Source of the DNA: Roseibium hamelinense
GTDB taxonomy: Bacteria > Pseudomonadota > Alphaproteobacteria > Rhizobiales > Stappiaceae
Direction: 5' to 3'
Length of the DNA stretch: 64,000 nucleotides
NCBI RefSeq assembly: GCF_007830545.1
Contig: NZ_VLLF01000007.1
Location: 1-64,000, forward strand
Positions 26,627 to 35,851 of the stretch are shown here, one piece after another (the first letter of the stretch is position 1; the number at the start of each line of letters is the position of its first letter). The position numbers were made by a program, and so were the translations under genes. The notes beneath the pieces are model-generated. The model saw only the letters and a list, made by a program, of their open reading frames with translations. It made no database searches and was not told the origin of the DNA.

Positions 26627-27419
26627 ATCGATTTTTCCGCGTCAAGATTGATACTTTCAATGAAGTGGTGGTTGTCCTCATCCGTCAGGCTTAATGTGAT
26701 GGTCCAAATCGCTCGAAATCAATCGATTTGCAACACGTTTGCCCTGAAATCCTGTTTGGCATGAGGCGCTTCCGCATGAGGGGGAATAGAGACCGATCTA
26801 GCTCTTGAAGAGGTGATGACCCTGAAAGTGCCACGGAAAGCGGCCTTTTCGTTATTCATAAATGATCTCAATTCCAGTTGGGTGTTGCCATTCCTTGGGT
26901 CGCAGGGTGTAATCGCGGACACCGTGGTTGAACCAAAGATTGTCGGTCTTTGCCATGAAATCGACAGTGCCGGCCGTCGCTCAAGCCGGGGGACAGTCCT
27001 GTCTTTTCATGAACCGATCTATTTGCGGCTGGTGTGGCAAGTGTCGCCTCACCGCAAACCTGTACCGGATAGCGCCCAAGCCAGCCGTGCGGTGTTGACT
27101 TTCAGGGAGGCAGGTAAACAATCGTAAATATGGGTCAAGCATTCTGAATTCTTGTGCCACGGGCTCCAAGCATATGCGTTTTCGAGCATATGAGAGGTGC
27201 AAATGGTTGGCGCATGCGATTGGAGCGGATGAAGTCAGCTGCCGCGGCAGGCAAAAGGGCAAATTTTCATTGTCAGTATTTACAATCTATTTTTGTTGCC
27301 GGCTGTCGCCTGAATGACATGCATTCCATGCTATCAGCAGTCCCCACCGCGCTAGGGCGGTTCGCCTTCATATTTAATTTTTATAAGGCGACTAATGAAA
27401 TTCACGTGCATTTCCAACA
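26627..27419. other. Gene-poor interval upstream of phoR
   Basis: Nearly 800 bases contain several short open frames on both strands (for example 26813-27127 plus). None shows a recognisable motif, a consistent amino-acid composition or a neighbour relation. The only element I can support is a possible Pho box at 27303-27320. The stretch may be a decayed gene or a long regulatory region. Confidence 0.4.
27303..27320 (+). promoter_or_regulatory. Possible Pho box upstream of phoR
   Basis: CTGTCGC-CTGA-ATGACAT has the 7-4-7 arrangement of a PhoB site and matches the CTGTCAT consensus at 5 of 7 positions in each half. It lies 100 bases before the phoR start, consistent with autoregulation. The match is weak on its own. 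Confidence 0.35.
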
Positions 27420-28808
27420 GTGTCCATCGTTGACGCGCCTCAAGAGCTGATGATGCCGGAAGAACAAAACGAGCAGATCAAGCCAGTATCGCCGCTGACG
27501 CGCTTTCGGGAAGCGCGCTGGCTTCTGGTTGCGGCGGCGGCTCTTGGCACTGCAGCAGTCGCCGGTTACGAAGTTCCAGCTGGTCCTGCAATTGGCGGGT
27601 GGGTGTTTTTGGCGCTTATCGCGGCATTCGTACCGCGCAGACCTCGCTCACGTATCTTGCAAGTGGCCAAGCAGAGCGGCATGCGCCGCATGTGGCCGGG
27701 CACTGGGATGAAGCTGACAGTGGATGCATTGCCCGCGCCCTGCTTTATCGCCGACAGCCGCGGGATCACACGGTATGTCAACAGGGCAGCCGGCGCGGTC
27801 TATGGATCGGTTAAACCTGGAGATCCCCTGTCCTTTTCGCTCCGGGCTCCGTCTTTGCTGGAGGCATTTGACCGGGTATGTACCGCTGGAGCATCCGAAA
27901 AAATCACCTGGGTAGAAAAGGTGCCGACTGAGGCATATTTCGAAGCCAGTTTGTCACCGATTTACATGCCTGTGCCCACGGCTGACACAAGGCTTCCAAG
28001 GTTGCCCGATTTTGTGCTGGTCGTAATCAGCGACTTGACTGAACAGCGCCGTCTCGAACGCATGCGCACCGATTTTGTGGCCAATGCGAGCCATGAATTG
28101 CGAACGCCTCTGGCGTCTTTGGCCGGGTTTATCGAAACCTTGCAAGGCCCCGCACGGGAGGACCCGGAGGCGAGAGACCGGTTTTTGCAGATCATGTTTG
28201 AACAGGCGGGTCGTATGCGTCGGCTCATTGACGACATTCTCTCATTGTCTCGAATTGAGTTGAAAGCGCATGTTAAGCCGGCAAACAAGGTGGACCTTGT
28301 CGAGATTGCTCGCCACACCTCGGATGCGCTCGCTCCTTTGGCGCGCGAATTGGGCATGGAGATCAAAACACACTTTCCTGACGTGGAAACGATGGTCGTC
28401 GGCGATCGCGATGAGCTCATCCAAGTTGCGGAAAACCTCGTTGAGAATGCTTTGAAATACGGGTCGAACGGCAAGCATATAGATGTCACGGTTACCGCGT
28501 CTCAAGGTGGTCCGAACAGCCCTGGGGCTATGCTCTCGGTCCGGGACTATGGTGAGGGAATAGCTGAAGAGCATGTCCCGCGCCTGACCGAGCGGTTCTA
28601 TCGTGTCGATGTTGACAGCAGCCGTGCGTTGAAAGGCACCGGCTTGGGTCTGGCGATCGTCAAGCACATTTTGACCCGGCACCGCAGCCGGCTCGAGATC
28701 GACAGTACGGTTGGCAAGGGATCCGAATTCCGCGTTAGGTTTCCGAGTGCCGATGCGATGGCCTTGGCCGACGGAGTGCCCAGTAGTGAACGGATCGAAT
28801 ACGATTAG
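27420..28808 (+). CDS. phoR: Phosphate-regulon sensor histidine kinase PhoR
   Basis: The 462-residue kinase has two N-terminal membrane helices (about 33-70). A PAS-like domain follows (about 100-205, DALPAPCFIADSRGITRYVN). The HisKA helix carries the phospho-accepting His in FVANASHELRTPLASLAGFIE (about residue 225). The HATPase domain has NLVENALKYGSNG, VRDYGEGIAEEHVPRLTERFYRVD and KGTGLGLAIVKHIL. It should phosphorylate PhoB, encoded at the far end of this cluster, when phosphate is scarce, under control of PstSCAB and PhoU. The start is uncertain: GTG 27420, or ATG 27450/27453. Confidence 0.93.
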   Translation: MSIVDAPQELMMPEEQNEQIKPVSPLTRFREARWLLVAAAALGTAAVAGYEVPAGPAIGGWVFLALIAAFVPRRPRSRILQVAKQSGMRRMWPGTGMKLTVDALPAPCFIADSRGITRYVNRAAGAVYGSVKPGDPLSFSLRAPSLLEAFDRVCTAGASEKITWVEKVPTEAYFEASLSPIYMPVPTADTRLPRLPDFVLVVISDLTEQRRLERMRTDFVANASHELRTPLASLAGFIETLQGPAREDPEARDRFLQIMFEQAGRMRRLIDDILSLSRIELKAHVKPANKVDLVEIARHTSDALAPLARELGMEIKTHFPDVETMVVGDRDELIQVAENLVENALKYGSNGKHIDVTVTASQGGPNSPGAMLSVRDYGEGIAEEHVPRLTERFYRVDVDSSRALKGTGLGLAIVKHILTRHRSRLEIDSTVGKGSEFRVRFPSADAMALADGVPSSERIEYD

Positions 28809-28817
28809 ATTTAAATC

Positions 28818-28835
28818 ATGTCGCACAACTGAAAC
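28818..28835 (+). promoter_or_regulatory. Possible Pho box before the first pstS-like gene
   Basis: ATGTCGC-ACAA-CTGAAAC repeats the half-site pattern and 4-base spacing seen in the stronger array at 30173-30212, including the identical CTGAAAC half. It lies about 110 bases upstream of the first binding-protein gene. Confidence 0.4.
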
Positions 28836-28929
28836 AGCTGGAGCGTACGACTACCTACGCTGTTGTGACATGGCAAGATAGTGCAGGCAGGTTGTGTTGG
28901 GCCTGCAGACGATTTGAAGGTTCGTATCT

Positions 28930-29925
28930 ATGCGATATTTGATGGTGCTGGCATCCATCCTGGCCGTGACCGCAGCCGCAACCCATGCGGAAGCCCGTGA
29001 TCGCATCCTGATAGTTGGATCCTCTACGGTATTCCCGTTCTCGACAGCTGTCGCCGAACGGTTTGGGGCCGTGAGCGGATTTAAAACGCCGGTGGTGGAA
29101 TCAACCGGGTCTGGCGGCGGGATAAAGCTTTTTTGCGCGGGAGCAGGGGCGAGTACACCGGATATCACAAATGCTTCGCGCCGCATGAAACCCAGCGAAC
29201 TCGAGACGTGCTTGACAAACGGTGTCACGCCGTCAGAGGTGGTGATTGGCTTTGATGGAATTGTTCTGGCGAATTCACGCAGTGGTCCGGAGTTCAAACT
29301 CACGCGTGCGCAGATATTTCAAGCTCTTGCCGATGAAGTGCCGTCAAACGGGCAGATGATCAAAAACCCCTACAAACGTTGGTCGGACATAAATCCGGTA
29401 TTGCCGGACGCCAAGATCGAAGTCCTCGGGCCACCGCCGACATCTGGTACCCGCGACGCTTTTGAAGAACTGGTGATGGAACAGGGATGTGAAGATCTGA
29501 ATGTTTCGGATTCTTCAAAATGCACCCAGTTTCGAACCGATGGGTTGTTTCTCGAGGCGGGTGAAAACGATGAGCTGATCGTTCGGCAGCTTGGGTCAAA
29601 CCCTGTTGCGGTCGGTATTTTTGGCTTTTCGTTTGTCGATCAAAACAAGGCACTCATTCAAAGCGCTGTCATTGAGGGGGTTGCTCCCACGTTCGACAAC
29701 ATTGCGGGTGGGAGCTATCCGGTCTCCAGGTCTTTGTACTTCTACGTAAAAACCGAACATCACGGCGAAATCCCCGGTCTTGATGCCTATATCGCCGAAT
29801 TTACCTCTGAGAACGCCTTGGGGGATGACGGTTATTTGGCTTCAATAGGGCTTATTCCGCTTCCGGACGAAGACCGTGAAAATCTCGCGGACAAGGCTCT
29901 CGCGTTAGAACCGCTGCGATTTTGA
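28930..29925 (+). CDS. PstS-family phosphate-binding protein, first paralogue
   Basis: The 331-residue periplasmic protein has a signal peptide ending near HAEA (about residue 22). The phosphate-binding motifs are ILIVGSSTVFPFS, ESTGSGGGIKLFCAGAG, ITNASRRM, IGFDGIVLAN and the late TSGTRDAFEEL. It closely parallels the second PstS (30302-31339) but lacks part of the middle, and its codon use is less biased towards frequent codons. Its own upstream Pho-like site and the 370-base gap after it suggest a separate transcript. It may be an alternative-affinity receptor or feed a sensor; this is inferred. Confidence 0.88.
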   Translation: MRYLMVLASILAVTAAATHAEARDRILIVGSSTVFPFSTAVAERFGAVSGFKTPVVESTGSGGGIKLFCAGAGASTPDITNASRRMKPSELETCLTNGVTPSEVVIGFDGIVLANSRSGPEFKLTRAQIFQALADEVPSNGQMIKNPYKRWSDINPVLPDAKIEVLGPPPTSGTRDAFEELVMEQGCEDLNVSDSSKCTQFRTDGLFLEAGENDELIVRQLGSNPVAVGIFGFSFVDQNKALIQSAVIEGVAPTFDNIAGGSYPVSRSLYFYVKTEHHGEIPGLDAYIAEFTSENALGDDGYLASIGLIPLPDEDRENLADKALALEPLRF

Positions 29926-30301
29926 TCCGGCGCCCGGTTCTGAGTTCGCAATCCAAACATAAATTGCCGTAACGTTGTCTTTTGACTTCTCTTTATAGGT
30001 GTGCAAGTCTTGAAAACACTCTTTTAGAGAGCGCTGTGCTGGCAAAATGTCGCAAATTGACTGTCACGGTTAATGTTTCGACCGGTGTCGAAATGGCGTC
30101 AAAAACCTACTCGTCTCAGTGACATATATTTGTCAAATATGTAAAATAGATAAGTAAATAAAAGAGCTTAAAGTGTCATAAAACTGAAACTCATATGTCA
30201 TAATAGTCTCATGCGCTGGCTCTACGGTCGCGCTCATCGCTTGGGTTATTAACACCTATGCGGTTATCCAAGAAACCTTGACATTCAAAGGGAGTGGTCA
30301 A
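29926..30301 (+). promoter_or_regulatory. Long regulatory region before the main pstS operon
   Basis: This 376-base, AT-rich gap between the two pstS genes contains the strong Pho-box array (30173-30212). It also contains an imperfect palindrome, ACATATATTTG-T-CAAATATGT, at 30122-30142, which could be a second regulator's site. A further isolated CTGTCAC lies at 30061-30067. No gene is visible. Confidence 0.6.
30173..30212 (+). promoter_or_regulatory. Tandem Pho-box array (four 7-bp half-sites, 11-bp phasing)
   Basis: Four half-sites follow each other with exact 4-base spacers: GTGTCAT, CTGAAAC, ATGTCAT and GTCTCAT, starting at 30173, 30184, 30195 and 30206. This is the direct-repeat layout bound by PhoB dimers, with two full boxes in phase on one DNA face. 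It lies 90 bases before the start of the main pstS, so it should drive pstS-pstC-pstA-pstB-phoU-phoB under phosphate limitation. Confidence 0.8.
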
Positions 30302-31339
30302 GTGAAATTTACGACCCTCGTTAGCGCGACGGCTCTTGCCGTTGCTTCCACTGCAATGGTTGGTGCCGCCCAGGCTCGTGACCAAGTTCAGGTCGCCGGT
30401 TCTTCTACCGTTTTGCCTTACGCATCTATCGTCGCAGAAGTATTTGGTGAAAACACCGATTTCCCGACGCCTGTTGTTGAGTCCGGCGGTTCTTCTGCTG
30501 GCCTGAAGCGCTTCTGCGAAGGTGTTGGCGAAAACACCATCGACGTCGCCAACGCTTCCCGCGCGATCCGCGAAAAAGAGATCAAGGCTTGCGCAGAAAA
30601 CGGTGTGACCGACATTATCGAAGTTCGCATCGGCTATGACGGGATCGTTTTCGCGTCCCAAAAAGATGGTCCTGACTTCACCGCTTTCACACCGGTCCAG
30701 TGGCACAACGCGCTCGCTCCTAAGGTGCTTGTAGACGGCGCAATCGTCGACAACCCGTACAACAAGTGGTCGGAAGTTGACTCTTCGCTTCCGGACGTTG
30801 AAATCGCTGCTTTCATCCCGGGCACCAAGCACGGCACCCGTGAAGTGTTCGAAGAGAAAGTTCTCCTCGTTGGCTGTGAAGAGTCCGGCGCCATGAAGGC
30901 GATGATGGACGGTGGCATGTCCGAAGACGACGCTGAAGACGCATGTCTTGCAGTTCGCACCGACGGCAAGTCTGTCGACATCGACGGTGACTACACAGAG
31001 ACCCTGGCTCGCATCGATTCCAACCCGAATGGCGTTGGTGTTTTCGGTCTGGCGTTCTACGAGAACAACACCGACAAGCTGAAGGTCGCTACCATGACCG
31101 GCATTGCGCCGTCCACTGAGACGATCGCTTCTGGTGAGTACCCGGTTTCCCGTCCATTGTTCTTCTACGTCAAGAAGGCACACATCGGCGTTATCCCGGG
31201 CCTGAAAGAGTACGCTCAGTTCTTCGTAGCTGACGAAATTGCTGGCCCGCAAGGCCCGCTGGCTCAGTATGGCCTGGTTTCCGATCCGGAGTTGGCTGCT
31301 ACGCAAGCCAAGATCGAAGCTGAAGATACCATGAAGTAA
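30302..31339 (+). CDS. pstS: Phosphate ABC transporter substrate-binding protein PstS (main copy)
   Basis: The 345-residue periplasmic receptor starts at GTG 30302 behind GGGAG, giving a clean signal peptide (KFTTLVSATALAVASTAMVGAAQA). Phosphate-binding segments are VQVAGSSTVLPYA, ESGGSSAGLKRFCEGVG, VANASRAIREKE, IGYDGIVFAS and KHGTREVFEEK. Codon use is strikingly restricted (many GCT, GTT, GAA, TTC and CTG codons) compared with its neighbours, pointing to very high expression. A longer in-frame start at 30278 would spoil the signal peptide. Two hairpins follow before pstC and may set a high PstS to PstCAB ratio. Confidence 0.95.
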   Translation: MKFTTLVSATALAVASTAMVGAAQARDQVQVAGSSTVLPYASIVAEVFGENTDFPTPVVESGGSSAGLKRFCEGVGENTIDVANASRAIREKEIKACAENGVTDIIEVRIGYDGIVFASQKDGPDFTAFTPVQWHNALAPKVLVDGAIVDNPYNKWSEVDSSLPDVEIAAFIPGTKHGTREVFEEKVLLVGCEESGAMKAMMDGGMSEDDAEDACLAVRTDGKSVDIDGDYTETLARIDSNPNGVGVFGLAFYENNTDKLKVATMTGIAPSTETIASGEYPVSRPLFFYVKKAHIGVIPGLKEYAQFFVADEIAGPQGPLAQYGLVSDPELAATQAKIEAEDTMK

Positions 31340-31340
31340 G

Positions 31341-31384
31341 TCGGTCTAGGCCGATTTTTGAGGGGCGGCATATTCCGCCGCCCC
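31341..31384 (+). terminator. Two tandem hairpins between pstS and pstC (attenuator or mRNA stabiliser)
   Basis: TCGG-TCTAGG-CCGA followed by TTTTT (31341-31359) is succeeded at once by GGGGCGGC-ATATTCC-GCCGCCCC (31362-31384) and a T-rich stretch. Both lie within 45 bases of the pstS stop. Such intercistronic structures commonly cause partial termination or protect the upstream mRNA, giving excess binding protein. The pst genes downstream lack another obvious promoter. Confidence 0.65.
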
Positions 31385-31426
31385 TTTCTCCTTTTTGGAA
31401 ATTTCATATAAAATCCGGGGAAGCCG

Positions 31427-32899
31427 ATGCCTGTAGTCTGGCTCATTTTGATCGTCCTTGCCATTGCGGTGGTGGGTTACGTACTCGGGCGTGGAAGAGC
31501 TTTGGCTGGCGCCGCAAGCGAACACGTCAAGCTCCATTCGCTTCCTTCCTATTACGGCTCCAATGTCGCAATGAAGGTCGCCGTTCCCGCCTTTCTGATC
31601 ATGGTTGTTTGGCTGCTCGCGCAACCCATCATCGTCAATAACAGCGTTTCTGGTCTGATCCCGGAAACCGCGATTGCCGAAGGGTCGTCCCGTGGGCTGG
31701 TGCTCGCCGAGGTGCGCCGGGCTGCGAGCGGATTGGACAATGCGGTGGCCGCCGGCATTATGGACGAAGACTTCGCGCGTAATGCGCGCGCTGACTTTAA
31801 CGACATCACAACACGGCTCCGGGACGCGGGCCAGATCGTTACATCCCAGATCACTCAGCCAATCCTGCGAGCCGCGCAAGAATACCGGATCCTGAATTCG
31901 ACAGGACGTCTGCTCATGACGATTGCGGTGTTGCTTGCAGCGCTTGCCGGTGCAGCGTGGGGTATTCTGGAATCGAAACCGAATTTCCGGGCGCGCAACA
32001 CGGTGGAGCAAGGCGTTAAAGCGTTGCTGATCGCCGCGGCATCGATTGCGATCCTGACGACGGTTGGCATCGTCTTCTCTCTGGTGTTCAACACCATTGA
32101 GTTCTTCCGCCTCTATCCAGCGCTCGATTTTTTCTTCGGGCTCACCTGGTCTCCCACTTTTTCCGGGCGAGGCGGGAATTCGGAGCTCGGCATCATCCCG
32201 CTGCTGTGGGGCACGTTTTATATCTCCTTCGTCGCTTTGATCGTTGCAGTGCCGATCGGCCTGTTCGCTGCGGTATATCTATCAGAATATGCAGGTCCGA
32301 AAGTGCGAGCCGTCGCGAAGCCGCTGCTCGAAATCCTTGCCGGTATCCCGACCATCGTCTACGGACTGTTTGCGCTTTTGACCGTCGGACCGCTCCTGGT
32401 GTCCATTTTCGGTCCTGATGGAGTTGGCATCATGCAGGCCGGCACCGCTGTCATGACGGCAGGTCTTGTCATGGGGATCATGCTTATTCCGTTTGTAAGC
32501 TCGTTGTCAGACGACATCATCAATGCGGTGCCGCAAGCCATGCGCGACGGATCTTACGGGTTGGGTGCAACCAAGTCGGAGACAGTCAAGCAGGTTATTC
32601 TGCCGGCAGCTCTCCCAGGCATCGTAGGTGCGATCCTGCTTGCCGCGTCGCGGGCCATCGGTGAAACGATGATCGTGGTTCTGGGGGCAGGCGCCGCCGC
32701 GCGTTTGAGCCTCAATCCCTTCGACGCCATGACAACTGTCACAGCAAAAATCGTTAGCCAGCTGACGGGTGATGCAGACTTCTCATCTCCTGTTGCGCTC
32801 GTGGCATTTGCGTTGGGGATGACACTGTTCATCGTAACGCTGGGTCTTAACGTCGTCGCACTTTACATCGTGCGCAAATACCGGGAGCAGTACGACTGA
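31427..32899 (+). CDS. pstC: Phosphate ABC transporter permease PstC (long form)
   Basis: The 490-residue protein is much longer than the roughly 320-residue enteric PstC. The C-terminal 280 residues are the ABC permease, with VPIGLFAAVYLSEYAG, KPLLEILAGIPTIVYGLFAL and the coupling-loop segment GATKSETVKQVILPAALPGIVGAILLAASRAIGET. The N-terminal 200 residues add two or three more membrane helices and a periplasmic stretch (about 70-140), as in other alphaproteobacterial PstC proteins. It pairs with PstA to form the channel. Its TGA overlaps the pstA ATG by one base, so translation is coupled. Confidence 0.95.
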   Translation: MPVVWLILIVLAIAVVGYVLGRGRALAGAASEHVKLHSLPSYYGSNVAMKVAVPAFLIMVVWLLAQPIIVNNSVSGLIPETAIAEGSSRGLVLAEVRRAASGLDNAVAAGIMDEDFARNARADFNDITTRLRDAGQIVTSQITQPILRAAQEYRILNSTGRLLMTIAVLLAALAGAAWGILESKPNFRARNTVEQGVKALLIAAASIAILTTVGIVFSLVFNTIEFFRLYPALDFFFGLTWSPTFSGRGGNSELGIIPLLWGTFYISFVALIVAVPIGLFAAVYLSEYAGPKVRAVAKPLLEILAGIPTIVYGLFALLTVGPLLVSIFGPDGVGIMQAGTAVMTAGLVMGIMLIPFVSSLSDDIINAVPQAMRDGSYGLGATKSETVKQVILPAALPGIVGAILLAASRAIGETMIVVLGAGAAARLSLNPFDAMTTVTAKIVSQLTGDADFSSPVALVAFALGMTLFIVTLGLNVVALYIVRKYREQYD

Positions 32900-34251
32900 T
32901 GAGCGATACAACTCTTTCCTCTCCCGCAGCCTCTGATGGCAAGGACAGCTCCGTGCCCCAGAAAACCTCGCTGTATAAAGAAGACGCGTTGACCAAAAAG
33001 CGCAACGCATCTGAGAAGCGGTTTCAAGCCTACGGCATCACTGCAATTCTGATCGGCTTGTTCTTCCTGGTAGTGATGGCCTACTCGATCATCAGCGAGG
33101 GTATCCCGGCATTCACCCGCACGGTGCTAACCGTCGAATTCACGGTGACGCAGGAACAATTCGACGACGCAGAAGGCCAGCTCTTCAAGACCCGCGCCTA
33201 CGAAGGCGTGTTTACGGAGGCAATGAGCCAGCAGTTTCAGGAAAAGGAAATTGCGGTTCCCTTCGATATCACTGCGATCGAACGTATTGTCGGCAAGCCG
33301 GGGAATACGATCCGGCAGTACTACCTGGCAAATCCAGATCAGCTTGGTGAGCCGGTCGAATTCGAGCTGGCTGCGTCGTCCCGTGTCGATGGCTATCTGA
33401 ACGGCCGCCTGACACGCGACAACATCACGGATAGCCGGTTCTTGATGAAGTCCGACCTGGATCTTGTTGATGTTCTGGTCGAGGGTGGGATCATCCAGAC
33501 CGTTTTCAACTGGCCGTTTATCACGGGGGCGGACTCAGGCGTGGACAATCCTGGCGGTGCCGGCATCGGAGCTTCCGTCGTCGGATCGCTCTTTATGATG
33601 CTGGTGGTGTTGTTTCTGTCGCTTCCGATTGGTGTTGCAGCCTCCATCTACCTTGAAGAGTTTGCCCCGCAGAACAAGTTTACGGACTTGATCGAGGTGA
33701 ACATTTCAAACCTGGCAGCGGTGCCGTCGATCGTGTTCGGTATTCTCGGCCTCGCAGTGTTCATTCAGTTCATGCACTTGCCACAGTCGGCCCCGTTGGT
33801 CGGCGGTCTCGTCCTAACGCTGATGACCTTGCCGACAATCATTATCTCAACACGGGCGTCGCTGAAGGCGGTACCGCCGAGCATCCGCGATGCGGCACTC
33901 GGTGTCGGCGCTTCAAAGATGCAGGCCGTGTTCCACCATGTTTTGCCGCTGGCCATGCCAGGCATCTTGACCGGGACAATCATCGGTTTGGCGCAGGCCC
34001 TTGGTGAGACGGCGCCGCTGCTGCTCATCGGCATGGTCGGCTTTGTCGCGCGTGGATATCCGGACAGCTTTGTCGGCGGGTTCCTCGACCCGAATTCCGC
34101 GATGCCTGCCCAGATCTACACGTGGGCGGCCCGGTCTGACTTTGCATTCTACGAAAAAGCCTGGGGCGGCATTATTGTCCTCCTGATCTTCCTTCTATCC
34201 ATGAACATTCTCGCCATTATCCTGCGCCGCAGGTTTGAGCGCCGTTGGTAA
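32899..34251 (+). CDS. pstA: Phosphate ABC transporter permease PstA (long form)
   Basis: The 450-residue permease has a charged cytoplasmic N-terminus ([17 protein letters not shown]) and a first membrane helix at about 45-70. A large periplasmic insertion of roughly 130 residues (about 75-210) follows, not found in enteric PstA. The core permease has [41 protein letters not shown] and the coupling motif [41 protein letters not shown]. The extended PstC/PstA pair may reflect a distinct docking surface for PstS. pstB starts 15 bases after its stop. Confidence 0.95.
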   Translation: MSDTTLSSPAASDGKDSSVPQKTSLYKEDALTKKRNASEKRFQAYGITAILIGLFFLVVMAYSIISEGIPAFTRTVLTVEFTVTQEQFDDAEGQLFKTRAYEGVFTEAMSQQFQEKEIAVPFDITAIERIVGKPGNTIRQYYLANPDQLGEPVEFELAASSRVDGYLNGRLTRDNITDSRFLMKSDLDLVDVLVEGGIIQTVFNWPFITGADSGVDNPGGAGIGASVVGSLFMMLVVLFLSLPIGVAASIYLEEFAPQNKFTDLIEVNISNLAAVPSIVFGILGLAVFIQFMHLPQSAPLVGGLVLTLMTLPTIIISTRASLKAVPPSIRDAALGVGASKMQAVFHHVLPLAMPGILTGTIIGLAQALGETAPLLLIGMVGFVARGYPDSFVGGFLDPNSAMPAQIYTWAARSDFAFYEKAWGGIIVLLIFLLSMNILAIILRRRFERRW

Positions 34252-34265
34252 GAGAGTTTGATCCC

Positions 34266-35063
34266 ATGAAAGAGATGCCCAAAATCGACAAGGCGGACGA
34301 AATGAGCGAAACCAAGATTGCAGCCAGTAAGGTGCAGGTCTACTATGGTACAACACACGCCATCAAGGATGTGGACATCAACATCCAGCCACGCTCCGTG
34401 ACCGCTTTCATCGGTCCCTCCGGCTGCGGTAAGTCCACCTTCTTGCGCACCATCAACCGCATGAACGACACCATCGACATATGCCGCGTTGAAGGCGAAA
34501 TCCTGATTGACGGTGAGGATATCTACGATCCGAAGGTTGATCCGGTACAGCTGCGCGCGAAGGTCGGAATGGTTTTCCAAAAGCCAAATCCTTTCCCGAA
34601 GTCGATCTACGACAACGTAGCCTACGGTCCGCGCATTCATGGTCTTGCCAAAAACAAGTCCGAGTTGGATGAAATCGTGGCCTCCAGCCTGCAAAAGGCC
34701 GGTCTGTGGGAAGAAGCGAAGGATCGTCTAGACGAACCAGGTACCGGCATGTCCGGCGGACAGCAACAACGTCTTTGCATCGCGCGCGCAATTGCGGTTA
34801 ACCCAGAAGTCATCTTGATGGATGAGCCGTGCTCGGCGCTCGATCCGATTGCCACAGCAAAGGTCGAAGAGCTGATAGATGAACTGCGCGAAAACTTTAC
34901 AATCGTAATTGTGACGCACTCCATGCAGCAGGCGGCCCGTGTTTCACAGCGCACCGCGTTCTTCCACTTGGGAATTCTCGTTGAGGAAGGTCCAACGCAG
35001 GACATTTTCACAAATCCGCAGGACAAGCGCACACAGGATTACATCACCGGCCGCTTCGGTTAA
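34266..35063 (+). CDS. pstB: Phosphate ABC transporter ATPase PstB
   Basis: The 265-residue cytoplasmic ATPase has Walker [10 protein letters not shown], the Q-loop in [22 protein letters not shown], the signature [16 protein letters not shown] and Walker [14 protein letters not shown], followed by the switch His in [13 protein letters not shown]. It powers phosphate import and is part of the signalling complex that restrains PhoR. I placed the start at ATG 34266, with AAGAGAG upstream; ATG 34302 is another candidate. Confidence 0.97.
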   Translation: MKEMPKIDKADEMSETKIAASKVQVYYGTTHAIKDVDINIQPRSVTAFIGPSGCGKSTFLRTINRMNDTIDICRVEGEILIDGEDIYDPKVDPVQLRAKVGMVFQKPNPFPKSIYDNVAYGPRIHGLAKNKSELDEIVASSLQKAGLWEEAKDRLDEPGTGMSGGQQQRLCIARAIAVNPEVILMDEPCSALDPIATAKVEELIDELRENFTIVIVTHSMQQAARVSQRTAFFHLGILVEEGPTQDIFTNPQDKRTQDYITGRFG

Positions 35064-35099
35064 GACCGGACTTTCCTCTGTTTATTGAAGGGATATGTG

Positions 35100-35801
35100 A
35101 TGTCCGAACACACGGTATCATCATATGACGAAGAGCTGACGGCCATTGCCGGATGCATTGCCGAGATGGGTGGTCTCGCTGAGACAACGGTCACGAATGC
35201 CGTGTCCGCACTTGTGACCCAAGACCTTGAGCTTGCGCGAGCGACTATCAAGCAGGATGGACGGCTTGACGAGTTGCTTGGCGAAATTGAAGTTAAGCTC
35301 GTTGAGATCATTGCCCGGCGCCAGCCAATGGGTGGCGATCTGCGTGAGATCATGGCAGCTGGGCGGATTTCGAATGATCTTGAGCGTGTTGGCGATTTGG
35401 CAAAAAACGTCGCAAAACGTGTCATAGCCATCGACAGCGATCTGAAATCCAAAAAACTGGCAATTGGTGTCGAGCACATCACGGAGCTTGCGCTTGGCCA
35501 ACTCAAAAATGTGTTGGATGCCTACACGAAGCAGGACGCCGAGGCCGCACGTCAGGTGCGTGAAGCCGACAGTGAAGTCGATGCAATTTACACGTCGCTG
35601 TTTCGCGAACTGTTGACCTACATGATGGAAGACCCGCGCAACATAACGCAGTGTGCGCATCTTCTTTTCTGCGCGAAAAACATTGAGCGCATTGGGGACC
35701 ATGCGACCAATATTGCTGAAAACGTCTACTACATGGTGACCGGCGAGCGTTTGCCCGAAGACCGCCCAAAAGTTGACGAAACGGGTGTTGTAAACGCCTA
35801 A
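35100..35801 (+). CDS. phoU: Phosphate signalling protein PhoU
   Basis: The 233-residue all-helical protein is a tandem repeat of two PhoU domains (about 15-105 and 120-205). Metal-binding signatures are visible in both: GGDLREIMAAGRISNDLERVGDLAKNVAKR and the equivalent CAKNIERIGDHATNIAENVYYM. It links PstSCAB to PhoR and keeps the regulon off when phosphate is plentiful. ATG 35100 follows AAGGGA. Confidence 0.96.
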   Translation: MSEHTVSSYDEELTAIAGCIAEMGGLAETTVTNAVSALVTQDLELARATIKQDGRLDELLGEIEVKLVEIIARRQPMGGDLREIMAAGRISNDLERVGDLAKNVAKRVIAIDSDLKSKKLAIGVEHITELALGQLKNVLDAYTKQDAEAARQVREADSEVDAIYTSLFRELLTYMMEDPRNITQCAHLLFCAKNIERIGDHATNIAENVYYMVTGERLPEDRPKVDETGVVNA

Positions 35802-35806
35802 CAGGT

Positions 35807-35827
35807 TGGGCGGCCATACGCCGCCCA
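35807..35827 (+). other. Intercistronic hairpin between phoU and phoB
   Basis: TGGGCGGC-CATAC-GCCGCCCA is a perfect 8-bp stem placed directly after the phoU stop and 25 bases before phoB. No T run follows, so it is not a standard terminator; it may slow ribosomes or RNases and set phoB levels. Confidence 0.55.
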
Positions 35828-35851
35828 GGCATGTTCATCGGAGCGTAGGGA

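Noticed and set aside
26813..27127. Plus-strand open frame of 104 codons upstream of phoR with GAAGAGG before its ATG
   Set aside because: No recognisable motif, no neighbour relation, and overlapped by an equally plausible minus-strand frame (26981-27262); left as unassigned sequence.
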